Below are positions 23,552 through 34,721 of a stretch of DNA of 64,000 nucleotides, in pieces. Origin of the DNA: CATQHW01 sp965243545 (GTDB lineage: Bacteria > Spirochaetota > Spirochaetia > SZUA-6 > Bin103). Made by a program: the position numbers and the translations under genes. The notes below the pieces were generated by a model that saw only the letters and a list, made by a program, of their open reading frames with translations, was not told the DNA's origin and ran no database searches. Each line of letters begins with the position of its first letter. The first letter of the stretch is position 1. The stretch is from the NCBI GenBank assembly GCA_965243545.1, contig OZ251573.1:868001-932000 (forward strand), in the 5' to 3' direction.

Positions 23552-26476
23552 ATGACCGGACCGCGCAAGAAGCTGATCGAGGTGGCGCTGCCGCTCGACG
23601 CCATCAACGCCGCCGCGGCGCGCGAGAAGTCGATCCGGCACGGCCACCCGAGCACCCTGCATCTCTGGTGGGCGCGGCGCCCGCTGGCCGCCGCCCGCGC
23701 CGTGATCTTCGCGCAGATGGTCGACGATCCCGGCAGCCGGCCGGAGCTCTTCCCGACCGAGCAGGAGCAGGACGCCGAGCGCCAACGGCTGTTCAGGCTG
23801 ATCGAAGAACTGGTCAAGTGGGAGAACACCACCAACGAGGAGCTGCTGCAGCAGGCGCGCGCGGAGATCCGCGCAAGCTGGCGGCGCACCTGCGCCGACC
23901 ATGCCGGCGACCCGCGTGCGGCGGAGCTGTTCGACCCGGAGCGGCTGCCGGCGTTCCACGATCCGTTTGCCGGCGGCGGCGCGCTGCCGTTGGAGGCGCA
24001 ACGGCTCGGTCTGGATGCGCACGCCAGCGACCTCAACCCGGTGGCGGTGCTGATCAACAAGGCGATGATCGAGATTCCGCCCACGTTCGCCGGCCGCCCG
24101 CCGGTGAACCCGGAGGCGCGTGCGGAAGGCAAGCTGGTATCCGGCGTCGGCAAGTGGACGGGCGCGCGCGGGCTGGCCGAAGACGTGCGTTACTACGGAC
24201 GCTGGATGCGGGACCGGGCGGAGCGGCGCATCGGCCATCTGTATCCCAAGATCGCGGTCACGGACGAGATGGCGCGCGAGCGCCCGGACCTGCGGCCCTA
24301 CGCGGGGCGCGAGCTGACCGTGATCGCATGGCTGTGGGCGCGCACGGTGCGGAGCTCGAACCCGGCGTTCGGAACGATAGAGGTACCGCTCGCCTCGACC
24401 TTCATGCTGTCCACGAAGAAGGGGAAGGAGGCGTACGTCGAGCCCGTGGTCGATAGGAACGGTTGGCGGTTCACGGTCAAAGTCGGCCCGCCGCCGCCCG
24501 GCGCCAAAGCCGGTACCGGCGCCGGCAAACGGCAGGGGTTCTACTGCTTGGTGTCTGACGTTCCGATCACGTATGACTACATCCGGGGCGAAGGTCAGGC
24601 GGGGCGCATGGGCGCGCGGCTGATGGCCATCGTCGCGGAGGGCGACCGCGGACGGGTGTATCTTTCGCCCACTGCCGAACACGAAGAAGCTGCCCGGAAG
24701 GCGCAGCCGGAGTGGCGGCCGGACGCTCGACTTGAAGGCAAATCGCGCCAGAGCGTCTCGAACTACGGCATAGACACCGTCGGTGATCTGTTTACGCCCC
24801 GGCAACTCGTCGCGCTGAACACGTTCTGCGATCTGGTGACCGAGGCGCGCGACCGCATCCGGCAGGACGCAGTAACCGCCGGCCTGCCCGATGACGAGCG
24901 GCCCCTCCACGCCGGCGGCGCCGGAGCTACCGCCTACGCCGATGGGCTGGCGACCTATCTGGTGTTCGCGCAGAGCAAGGCGGCAAATCGCAACTCCAGC
25001 CTGTGCCTGTGGGAGCACCGAATGGATCGGCTGGTCGCAACCTTCAGCCGTCAAGCCTTGCCGATGGTCTGGGACTTCGCCGAAACGAACCCGCTGGCCG
25101 GCGCCGGCGGCGATTTCTTCGGCGCCGTCGAATCGGTATGCGAGGTAATCGAGAAGCAATTCAACTCATCGATACCTGCCCGCGCGGTTCAGGATGACGC
25201 GGTAACGCAGACGTCGTCAGAAAACAAGATCGTCTCCACCGACCCGCCGTACTACGACAACATCGGTTACGCCGATCTTTCCGACTTCTTCTACGTCTGG
25301 CTGCGGCGCTCGTTGAGACCGGTCTTTCCCGGTCTGTTTGCCACGATCGTCGTCCCGAAGGCGGACGAGCTGGTCGCTACACCCTATCGCCACGCCACCA
25401 AAGATCGGGCCGAAGCGTTCTTCATGAGCGGCATGAAACGGGCGCTGAGCCAGTTGTCCCGCCAAACCCTTCCCGGGTTTCCGGCGACGATCTATTACGC
25501 GTTCAAACAGTCCGAGAAGAAGGGCCCCACCGGCATCGGCAATACGGGCTGGGAGACGTTTCTGGAAGCCGTGATCAAAGCCGGCTTCGCCGTCACCGGG
25601 ACGTGGCCGATGCGGACCGAACAACCCAAAGGGCTCCGCGCCTTCGAACAGAACGCGCTCGCCTCCAGCATCGTACTGGTGTGCCGGCGGAGGCCGGCCG
25701 ATGCTCCCCGCTGCACGCGCCGGAACCTGGTCGACGCGCTGGAGGCGGAGCTGCCGGCGGCGCTGATCCATCTGCAGCGCGCCAACATCGCCCCCGTCGA
25801 CCTGGCGCAGGCGGCCATCGGTCCCGGCATGGCGATCTTCACCCGCTACGCCAACGTGCTCCACCCGGCCGGCGAGCGCGTCACCGTCCGCGAAGCGCTC
25901 GCCTTCATCAACCGGACCCTGGACGAGATACTGACAGCGCAGGAGGGCGAGTTCGACGCCGACAGCCTCTGGGCGCTGACGTGGTTCGACCAGCACGGCT
26001 TCGACGCCGGCGAGTTCGGCAGCGCGGAGACCTTGGCCACCGCCAAGAACACCAGCGTCGCCGGCATGGTCCGCGCCGGGATTCTGCACTCGCGGGCGGG
26101 CCGGGTGCGGCTGCTGCGTCCGCTGGAGCTGCCCGACGACTGGGACCCGAAAGCAGACGACCGCCTCACGACCTGGGAGGTGGTCCACCATCTGATCCGG
26201 GTCCTGCGGCAGGCCGGGGAGATGGGCGCCGCCGCGCTGCTGCGCCGGCTCGGCAACGCGGCCATCGGCTCCCGCGATCTCTGCTATCGGCTGTACACGC
26301 TGTGCGAGCGAAAGAAGCGCGCGGACGAGGCGCTCGACTACAACGGGTTGGTGCAGAGCTGGCCGGAGATCGCCCGGCTGGCCGTGACCGAGGCGAGCGA
26401 GCGGCAGTCCGCGCTGTTCGACGGCGGCGGGGACAGCGGCGGCGGGGACGGCGGCGGCGTGGACGGCGCCGGCTGA
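23552..26476 (+). CDS. DUF1156 DNA methyltransferase (adenine-specific type)
   Basis: The product is 974 residues from ATG 23552. The N-terminus MTGPRKKLIEVALPLDAINA and the phrase GHPSTLHLWWARRPLAAARA are the DUF1156 signature. Methyltransferase motif I is near residue 137 (DPFAGGGALPLEAQRLGLDA). Motif IV, DPPY, is at residue 564 followed by YDNIGYADLSDFFYVWLRR. The C-terminus has a Gly/Asp repeat. DUF1156 proteins usually sit with DUF499, DUF3780 and a helicase in a phage-defence cluster; none of those is next to it. It is full length, so it may act alone as an epigenetic modifier or be a remnant of a larger system. Confidence 0.88.
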   Translation: MTGPRKKLIEVALPLDAINAAAAREKSIRHGHPSTLHLWWARRPLAAARAVIFAQMVDDPGSRPELFPTEQEQDAERQRLFRLIEELVKWENTTNEELLQQARAEIRASWRRTCADHAGDPRAAELFDPERLPAFHDPFAGGGALPLEAQRLGLDAHASDLNPVAVLINKAMIEIPPTFAGRPPVNPEARAEGKLVSGVGKWTGARGLAEDVRYYGRWMRDRAERRIGHLYPKIAVTDEMARERPDLRPYAGRELTVIAWLWARTVRSSNPAFGTIEVPLASTFMLSTKKGKEAYVEPVVDRNGWRFTVKVGPPPPGAKAGTGAGKRQGFYCLVSDVPITYDYIRGEGQAGRMGARLMAIVAEGDRGRVYLSPTAEHEEAARKAQPEWRPDARLEGKSRQSVSNYGIDTVGDLFTPRQLVALNTFCDLVTEARDRIRQDAVTAGLPDDERPLHAGGAGATAYADGLATYLVFAQSKAANRNSSLCLWEHRMDRLVATFSRQALPMVWDFAETNPLAGAGGDFFGAVESVCEVIEKQFNSSIPARAVQDDAVTQTSSENKIVSTDPPYYDNIGYADLSDFFYVWLRRSLRPVFPGLFATIVVPKADELVATPYRHATKDRAEAFFMSGMKRALSQLSRQTLPGFPATIYYAFKQSEKKGPTGIGNTGWETFLEAVIKAGFAVTGTWPMRTEQPKGLRAFEQNALASSIVLVCRRRPADAPRCTRRNLVDALEAELPAALIHLQRANIAPVDLAQAAIGPGMAIFTRYANVLHPAGERVTVREALAFINRTLDEILTAQEGEFDADSLWALTWFDQHGFDAGEFGSAETLATAKNTSVAGMVRAGILHSRAGRVRLLRPLELPDDWDPKADDRLTTWEVVHHLIRVLRQAGEMGAAALLRRLGNAAIGSRDLCYRLYTLCERKKRADEALDYNGLVQSWPEIARLAVTEASERQSALFDGGGDSGGGDGGGVDGAG

Positions 26477-26481
26477 GCCGG

Positions 26482-27581
26482 CTACGCCTGCGCAGCCAGG
26501 CGGCGCTGCTCGGGGCGGGCGAACGACACGACCAGCGGATCGTCCTGCTGGCGGCGGAGGAACGCGGCGCGGTCGCCGATCCCCTGCCAGCGCTCCCGGA
26601 TGATCACCTGCGCCACCGGCGCGCCGAGCACGTCGCCGGGGCCAAGGCAGACCAGCAGATCGGGCGCGTACTCCCGCAGCGCCACCCGCACGCAGGCGGT
26701 GAAGTCGAAGGTGGACGTCATCTGCGTGCGCAGCGTGTACTCCGCCAGCGCCGCAACGTCGGCGGCGAGCGGCGTCCACTGCCGGCCGCGCCCGTCGATC
26801 AGCGGCGCGTCCGGCGCCCGCCAGCCGAGGCCGCCGGCCAGCTCCTCGACCGCCCGCCGCGCGTAGCCGGCCAGCAGCGGCGAATGGAACGCGGCGTGGC
26901 CGTGCAGGTGGAGCGGGTAGGCGCGATCCCCGAACTCGCGGCGCGGCAGCCGCGCGCGCAGCTCGCCGATGGCGGCGTCGTCGCCCCACAGCACGCGGAA
27001 CCCGCCGTAGCGGACCGAGTCGCCGGCCCGGTGTCCGGCCGCGCGCACGGCGCGGAGCGCTCCGTCCACGCGCTCGGTCAGCTCGGCATCGGCCAGCCAC
27101 CGGTCGTCGACGACCGGATAGACGATCTGACCGCCGATCGGACCGCCGCGGCCCATGCCGCCCATCGTCTCCACCAGCCGCATGGCGTCCGCCAGCGGCA
27201 GCGCCCCCGCGCAGTAGAGCGCCGAGTACCAGCCCAGGCTATTGCCGGCTACCGCCACCACGTGGCAGCGCTCCCGGTCGACGCGCAGGAAGTCGGCGGC
27301 GGTGCAGGCGAAGATCAACGGCGACGCGTGTTCGCCGGCGCCGTGCGCGGCGGTGAGCCGGCCGGCCCCGTCGAGCGCCGACAGCGCCGGGTCGCCGGCC
27401 GCCCGGCGGCGCGCGTCGGCCGCTTCCAGCACCGCCCGGAACCCGCCGTCGCGCGAGTCGTCCGCCGCCGCCCGCGCCAGTGATCCGAGGTCCGCGGCGC
27501 CGTAACTGCCCCGGCCGGGACAGATCACCACCGCGCGGCGGCGCTCGCCGGCCGCGCCGCCTTCGCCGCCGGCCCCGCCGC

Positions 27582-27585
<4 letters not shown>
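26482..27585 (-). CDS. FabD-like acyltransferase (ACP S-malonyltransferase family)
   Basis: The product is 367 residues. The nucleophile elbow is GNSLGWYSAL (family GHSxGE) and the catalytic histidine is in HGHAAFHSPLLAG. The C-terminal phrase is LLVCLGPGDVLG. The usual arginine region after the elbow is divergent (YCAGALPLADAMRLVETMG), so the acyl substrate may not be malonyl. The GTG start at 27585 overlaps the E1 stop as GTGA, showing it is the second gene of a two-gene operon with the dehydrogenase. The pair suggests transfer of an acyl group made by the E1 enzyme, which is inference. Confidence 0.8.
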
Positions 27586-29942
<2,357 letters not shown>

Positions 29943-29995
29943 GCGCGGCGGTGAGGGTGGCGCAATCGGCGGACCGGGGGCAAGGTACCGTCGTC

Positions 29996-31180
29996 ATGCT
30001 CGGCATCCTTCGCCTGGAGTGCCCGGTGCGGCGCTACGACTGGGGTTCGCGCACCGCCTTCGGCCGGCTGCTCGGCCGCCCCTGCGACGGCCGCCCGGAG
30101 GCGGAGCTGTGGATGGGGGCGCATCCGCAGGCGCCGTCCGCGGCGCTGGCCGGGTCGCGGCGCGTGCCGCTCGACCGGCTGATCGCCGACCGGCCGGCGG
30201 AGACGCTCGGCCGGTGCGCGGCGGCCGGGCACGGGCCGGCCGGGCCGAGGGCGGGGCTGCCGTTCCTGTTCAAGCTGCTGGCGATCGGCCGGCCGGTGTC
30301 GATTCAGGTCCACCCCACGCGCGCCTGCGCGGAGCGCGGATTCGACGCCGAGGAACTGACCGGCGTGCCGGTCGACGCGCCGCACCGGTCCTACCGCGAC
30401 CGGAACCACAAGCCGGAGATCATGCTGGCGCTGGAGCCGATGGAGATACTGGCCGGCGTCCGGCCGCTGGCGGAGATCGAGTCGGCGCTGGCGGCGGCCG
30501 GCGTTTCCGACTTGGCGCCGGCGGCGGCCCCCGGCGGGGATGAGGCTGCCGAGATCGGCCGCCTGCTGCGCGCCGTGCTGACGCTCGACCGCGCGGCCGG
30601 CGAACGCCTGCACCGCCGGCTCACCGCCGGCGCGCCGCCCACCGCCGCCGGCGCGCTGCTGCGGAAGCTGGCGGCCAGCTACCCCGGCGACCCGGCGGTG
30701 ATCGGCGCGCTGCTGCTCAACCGGGTCGACCTCCGTCCCGGAGAGGCGCTGTACACCGCGCCAGGGCAGCTCCACACCTTCGTCAGCGGGGCCGGCGTCG
30801 AGCTGATGGCAAGCTCCGACAACGTGTTGCGCGCCGGGCTCACCGGCAAGCACGTCGACGTCGACCGGACCCTCGCCGCCGCCGACCTGCGGCCGGCGCC
30901 GCCGGCGCTGGTGGCGCCGCAGCCGGCCGGTCCGGCCGAACGGGTCTATCCGGCGCCGGCGCAGGAGTTCCGGCTGTCGGTGATCGACCTGCGCGCCGGC
31001 GGCGCCTTTGCGACCCGGCGCGGGCCGGAGATCCTGCTGCTGCTCGGCGCCGGCGCGCGCCTTCGCTGGCCGGGCGGCGCGCTCGCGCTCAAGCGGGGCG
31101 ACGCGGTGTTCGTGCCGGCGTGCGTGCCGTCGTACCACGCGCGCGGCGAAGGCCGGCTGTACCGCGCCAGCGCGCCATGA
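29996..31180 (+). CDS. manA: Mannose-6-phosphate isomerase, class I
   Basis: The enzyme interconverts mannose-6-phosphate and fructose-6-phosphate, feeding nucleotide-mannose synthesis. The product is 394 residues from ATG 29996 (the in-frame start at 29444 lies inside the opposite gene). Zinc ligands are visible in SIQVHPT and KPEIMLAL, with the downstream histidine in YTAPGQLHTFV; the lid phrase is SSDNVLRAGLTGKHVD. It is divergent from the E1 gene with 53 bases between, so promoters overlap. Confidence 0.92.
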   Translation: MLGILRLECPVRRYDWGSRTAFGRLLGRPCDGRPEAELWMGAHPQAPSAALAGSRRVPLDRLIADRPAETLGRCAAAGHGPAGPRAGLPFLFKLLAIGRPVSIQVHPTRACAERGFDAEELTGVPVDAPHRSYRDRNHKPEIMLALEPMEILAGVRPLAEIESALAAAGVSDLAPAAAPGGDEAAEIGRLLRAVLTLDRAAGERLHRRLTAGAPPTAAGALLRKLAASYPGDPAVIGALLLNRVDLRPGEALYTAPGQLHTFVSGAGVELMASSDNVLRAGLTGKHVDVDRTLAAADLRPAPPALVAPQPAGPAERVYPAPAQEFRLSVIDLRAGGAFATRRGPEILLLLGAGARLRWPGGALALKRGDAVFVPACVPSYHARGEGRLYRASAP

Positions 31181-31191
31181 GATTGAACGGC

Positions 31192-31269
31192 ATTGTAGCC
31201 CAGGGTAGATAGTCTGCAAGCAGCTCCTGTCGTTCGTCGTCGGTCAAGCCGAACTTCGGATAGCGATTG
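31192..31269 (-). pseudogene. Possible PIN-domain toxin fragment
   Basis: The minus strand reads NRYPKFGLTDDERQELLADY followed by LPWATM. This resembles the helix after the first half of stand-alone PIN/VapC toxins. Only about 26 codons remain, and they are less GC-rich than the flanks. The rest of the gene is absent. Confidence 0.35.
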
Positions 31270-31295
31270 ACACGCCGGGCGGCAGCCGGCACACT
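31267..31295 (+). promoter_or_regulatory. Candidate promoter of the lipoprotein cassette
   Basis: TTGACA at 31267 is a perfect -35 hexamer, with CACACT 17 bases on as a weak -10. The same layout (TTGACA, 17, CACGCT) recurs at 36216-36244 upstream of the second copy. Conservation may simply reflect the duplication. Confidence 0.3.
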
Positions 31296-31334
31296 CCGGT
31301 GCTCAAGCAGGCGCCGTGCGGGCGGCTGACAGAC

Positions 31335-31391
31335 AGGAGGCGTATCGTCTTGCATCTTACCCCCCCCCCCCCCCCAAGAGTTTCCGGAATG
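31335..31391 (+). promoter_or_regulatory. Ribosome-binding site, TTG start and C16 tract before the lipoprotein
   Basis: AGGAGG (31335-31340) lies 9 bases before TTG 31350. From that TTG the frame runs through 16 consecutive C (31360-31375) into ATG 31389 of the lipoprotein without a stop. A tract this long is prone to slippage, and gain or loss of one C would put the TTG start out of frame. A weaker site, AAGAG, lies 8 bases before ATG 31389. Confidence 0.7.
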
Positions 31392-32954
31392 AACCGGTTT
31401 CTGTTACTGGCGGCAATCGCCGGTATCGCCCTTGCCATGACCGCGTGCGGCCCGGCCACGCCCACCACGACCGCGGGGACCGGCGCGGGCGCAGGAGCGG
31501 GCGGCGGCAGCGAACCGGCCGCGCCGACGACGCCCCCCGACCCGGACTCGCCGCCGGCTCCGCCGGAGCCGGACAAGAGCTGGGAGCTCGAAGCGGACCA
31601 CTTCGGAGACGACGACGCGACCATCTGGACGCAGACCTCCAACCGGTCGGCGCCGTTCGCGTGGGACCGGATCACCGCCGCCAACCGCGACGCCGTGACC
31701 GTTTCGGTCGGCGGGCAGCCGCTGCCGATCGACAACCTCTCGTATGAGCCGGCCTTCGCCTCCGACATCAGCGGCGCGGAGTGGCGGCTCACCGCCGAGG
31801 TGACCGAGGGAGCGGTGGTGCTGGTGCTCACCGCCGAGAATCAGCGGCGCACCACCGGCCGGGTGGCCTCCGTTACCATCACGAACGGCGGGACCGGCTA
31901 CACCTCCGCCCCCACCGTCGCGTTCACCACAGCCAACCCCAACTTCGCGCGCGCCACGGCGACCGCCGCCGATCAGGTCGCCTCCGTCACGATATCGAAC
32001 GGCGGGAGCGGCTACAGTCTGTCCGACGTTGGCGTCCAGGACTACGACATTACGTTTGTCAGCCAACCGGGCGACCCGGGCAGCGGCGCGGCCGCCAGGA
32101 CGAGCGCGCGATGGTCCACCGTGGGGAGTGTAAACGTGCCGGCCTCGGGCAGGGGTAGCGGTTACACCTCCGTCCCTGCGGTTACGTTCACCGGAGGAAC
32201 AGGCATGGGCGCCGCCGCCGTGGCGGTGGGGCCGACCCAAGTCAGGGCGATCACTCTGCTCACCGGGGGAAGCGGCTACACGGACTCCATGCCCGCGACC
32301 TTTACGTGCCCGACGCCGACCGGCGGCGTAGCGGCAATCGGACGAGGCGTCCTGAACGCCGCCGGTACGGTGACGTCAATCACGGTCACCAACCCGGGAC
32401 TTGGCTATACGTCCAACGTACAAACCTGCAGCCCTTCGAGTCCGGCTGCCGGCGGCACTCAGGCGACGAGTATCGGAGTGACGCTGGAAGACCGGGTGCT
32501 CAGCGTGCGGGTGACGAATCCTGGGGTCGGCTACGGGGGGCTCCCCGTCTGCGCGATTACGGGAACCGCGACGTGCACGGCCGACTATGGAGTAACCCAG
32601 GACCATGCAGGGATGTACCAGGACGACTTGATTATCACGGACCCGGGGAGCGGCTACGCGGCGGCCCCGGACGTGGAGTTCCCGGAGCCGCAATACGCCA
32701 ACGGCATCCGCGCGCAGGGGACGGCGGCGCTGACCGACAAGGTGACGTCGATCACCGTCACGGACCGCGGCAGCGGTTATCGCGAGGCCCCGACCGTAGA
32801 AATCAGCGGCGGCGGCGGCAACGACGACGCGACCGCCGTGGCCAAGCTGGAGGTGTCCGGCTACACCGAGTTCGACAACCTGTACTGGGCTCGCCAAGCG
32901 CTCTACGGCAAGGAACTGGTGATCGAGATCGCCGAGGAGGAAACGGGGAGCTGA
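31389..32954 (+). CDS. Repeat-rich surface lipoprotein, probably phase variable (cassette copy 1)
   Basis: The product is 521 residues from ATG 31389, or 534 from TTG 31350. Signal peptide MNRFLLLAAIAGIALAMTAC ends in a lipobox, followed by a Gly/Thr/Pro tether to about residue 65. Residues 65-155 form a first domain. Then about eight repeats of roughly 22-40 residues follow, centred on V-T-I-x-N-G-G-S-G-Y-T-S-A-P-T-V (for example VASVTITNGGTGYTSAPTVA), typical of extracellular beta repeats. The last 40 residues (GYTEFDNLYWARQALYGKEL) form a conserved end. It is probably anchored on the outer surface; ligand unknown. The AAA/PD-(D/E)XK gene follows after 145 bases. Confidence 0.78.
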   Translation: MNRFLLLAAIAGIALAMTACGPATPTTTAGTGAGAGAGGGSEPAAPTTPPDPDSPPAPPEPDKSWELEADHFGDDDATIWTQTSNRSAPFAWDRITAANRDAVTVSVGGQPLPIDNLSYEPAFASDISGAEWRLTAEVTEGAVVLVLTAENQRRTTGRVASVTITNGGTGYTSAPTVAFTTANPNFARATATAADQVASVTISNGGSGYSLSDVGVQDYDITFVSQPGDPGSGAAARTSARWSTVGSVNVPASGRGSGYTSVPAVTFTGGTGMGAAAVAVGPTQVRAITLLTGGSGYTDSMPATFTCPTPTGGVAAIGRGVLNAAGTVTSITVTNPGLGYTSNVQTCSPSSPAAGGTQATSIGVTLEDRVLSVRVTNPGVGYGGLPVCAITGTATCTADYGVTQDHAGMYQDDLIITDPGSGYAAAPDVEFPEPQYANGIRAQGTAALTDKVTSITVTDRGSGYREAPTVEISGGGGNDDATAVAKLEVSGYTEFDNLYWARQALYGKELVIEIAEEETGS

Positions 32955-33099
32955 CCCGCCGCGCGCCGGGGTACGCGGCGCGCGGCGCCGGCCGGGTGAG
33001 CGTGGCGTACCACGTCCCGGGCGGCTCGAACGCGCGCCGGCGCCGCATGGCGGCAGGCGGGCGTTGCGAGTGCTCTCGGGCCGCGATAAAGTGAAGTCG

Positions 33100-34647
33100 A
33101 TGGTCCGGCGCAGGCTGCCCACCGGCATCCAGACGTTCCGCACGCTCCGGGAGCGGAATTGTTACTACGTGGACAAGACCGCCTACGTCGAACGGTTGCT
33201 CGAGGAAGGCGCGCACTACTTCCTGTCACGGCCGCGGCGGTTCGGCAAGAGCCTGTTCCTGGACACGCTCAAGGAGCTGTTCGAGGGCAACGAGGCGTTG
33301 TTCCGGGGGCTCCATGTCCACGGCCGCCACGACTGGTCGCAGCGCCATCCGGTGGTGCGGCTCAGCTTCGGCGGCGGCAGTTTCACGCAGCCGGGACTGG
33401 TGCGGGACCACGTCATGGAGCAGCTCGCGGCCGTGGAACGGCGAACCGGTGTGGAGGCTGACTACCTCACGGCGCCGGGCCGCTTTGCATCCGTGCTGGA
33501 AGCCCTGCACGAGCGTACCGGGCAGCAGGTGGCGGTGCTGGTGGACGAATACGACAAGCCGATCCTGGACGCGCTGGAAACGCCCGAAGTAGCCCGCGCC
33601 AACCGCGACTTCCTGCGCGGCCTGTACGGGGTGATCAAGGACAGCGAAACGCACGTGCGCTTCACCTTCCTGACCGGGGTGAGCAAGTTCTCCAAGGTGA
33701 GCCTGTTCTCCGACCTCAACAACCTCACCGACCTCACGCTGGACCGGCGCTACTCGGCGATCTGCGGCTACACCGAGGCCGATCTGGACACCGTGTTCGC
33801 CCCGGAGCTGCCCGGGCTGGACCGCGACCGCATCCGCGAGTGGTACAACGGGTACTGCTGGCGCGGCGATGAGAAGGTGTACAACCCGTTTGACGTGCTG
33901 CTGCTGTTCGACAGCCGCGAGTTCGACGCCCACTGGTTCGAGACGGGGTCGCCGGCGTTCCTGGTCGACACGCTGATCGAGCGGCGGATCTCCACCGTTT
34001 CGCTTCAGGAGATGGTCGGCAACCGGGACCTGCTGTCGGCGTTCGACGTGGAGCACATAGGCACCCAGGCGCTGCTGTTTCAGACCGGCTATCTGACGAT
34101 CACGGAGGAGGAGGAGCTGGACGGCGAGCGGCTGTTCAGGCTGAGCTATCCGAACCGGGAAGTGCGGCAGAGCTTGAACCGGGTGCTGCTGCGCCGCTTG
34201 GCGCCGGGCGCCCGCGAGCAGACGGCGGACAGAATCCGCTTGGCGCGCCTGCTGAAAGCGGCCGATTGGGCGGGGTTGGAGGCGCTGTTCCACGCCTTCT
34301 TTGCGAGCATCCCGTATGAATGGCACGTCAACAACGAGATTGCGCGCTACGAGGGCTACTACGCCAGCGTGTTCTACTCCTACCTCGCGGCGCTGGGGTA
34401 CGAGATCACGGTGGAGGATTCGAGCAGCAGCGGGCGGCTGGACATGGCGGTGCGTACCGGCGGCCACGTCTACCTGTTCGAGTTCAAGGTGACGGAGCAG
34501 GCAGGGGAAGGGGCTGCGCTGGCGCAGTTGCGGGAGCGGGACTACGCGGCCAAGTACCGGGGCCGGGGCGAGCCCATTCACCTGATCGGCGTGGAGTTCA
34601 GCCGCGAAACCCGCAACGTGACCGCCTTCGAGGTGGCCGCCGGCTGA
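33100..34647 (+). CDS. AAA-ATPase-like / PD-(D/E)XK nuclease protein, copy A
   Basis: The product is 515 residues from ATG 33100 (a GTG 9 bases upstream is possible). The N-terminal AAA-like domain (PF09820 type) starts LPTGIQTFRTLRERNCYYVD. Its P-loop-like SRPRRFGKSLFLDTL is at about 43-57, Walker B AVLVDEYDKP at 145-153, and FLTGVSKFSKVSLFSDLNNL follows. The C-terminal PD-(D/E)XK domain (PF08011 type) has GRLDMAV (Asp448) and YLFEFKV (Glu461, Lys463). The family is widespread in Bacteroidota and treponemes but its biology is unknown; defence or mobile-element functions have been proposed for relatives. It is near-identical to copies B (37463) and C (43512). Confidence 0.85.
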   Translation: MVRRRLPTGIQTFRTLRERNCYYVDKTAYVERLLEEGAHYFLSRPRRFGKSLFLDTLKELFEGNEALFRGLHVHGRHDWSQRHPVVRLSFGGGSFTQPGLVRDHVMEQLAAVERRTGVEADYLTAPGRFASVLEALHERTGQQVAVLVDEYDKPILDALETPEVARANRDFLRGLYGVIKDSETHVRFTFLTGVSKFSKVSLFSDLNNLTDLTLDRRYSAICGYTEADLDTVFAPELPGLDRDRIREWYNGYCWRGDEKVYNPFDVLLLFDSREFDAHWFETGSPAFLVDTLIERRISTVSLQEMVGNRDLLSAFDVEHIGTQALLFQTGYLTITEEEELDGERLFRLSYPNREVRQSLNRVLLRRLAPGAREQTADRIRLARLLKAADWAGLEALFHAFFASIPYEWHVNNEIARYEGYYASVFYSYLAALGYEITVEDSSSSGRLDMAVRTGGHVYLFEFKVTEQAGEGAALAQLRERDYAAKYRGRGEPIHLIGVEFSRETRNVTAFEVAAG

Positions 34648-34675
34648 CCGCGGCCGCCAAGACGTACTACGGGCG

Positions 34676-34707
34676 TTGACGATAATCATCGTATTCGTTC
34701 ATTATCG
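34676..34707 (+). promoter_or_regulatory. Promoter and inverted repeat upstream of abiEi
   Basis: TTGACG (34676-34681), an 18-base gap and CATTAT (34700-34705) form a candidate promoter. CGATAAT (34680-34686) and ATTATCG (34701-34707) are a perfect inverted repeat covering it. AbiEi antitoxins are known to repress their own operon by binding inverted repeats, so this is a likely operator. The segment is markedly AT-richer than its surroundings. Confidence 0.6.
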
Positions 34708-34721
34708 AAAACGGAACGTAC

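Larger units (their letters stand above)
31263..34672 (+). repeat. Cassette direct repeat, copy 1 (promoter, lipoprotein, AAA/PD-(D/E)XK)
   Basis: Matches 36212-39042 throughout, starting at GCGATTGACACGCCGGGC and ending after GACGTACTACGG. Differences are mainly a 502-base deletion in the second lipoprotein and a shorter intergenic gap there. The AbiE pair lies between the two copies. Confidence 0.88.

Noticed and set aside
31860..32870. Regular repeats in the lipoprotein gene that could suggest a CRISPR-like array
   Set aside because: They are coding, degenerate, vary in spacing and share one reading frame; no conserved DNA repeat or spacer structure.
32956..32985. GC-rich hairpin after the lipoprotein stop as a rho-independent terminator
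   Set aside because: A 9-bp stem can be drawn but no T run follows, and such stems are common at this GC content.
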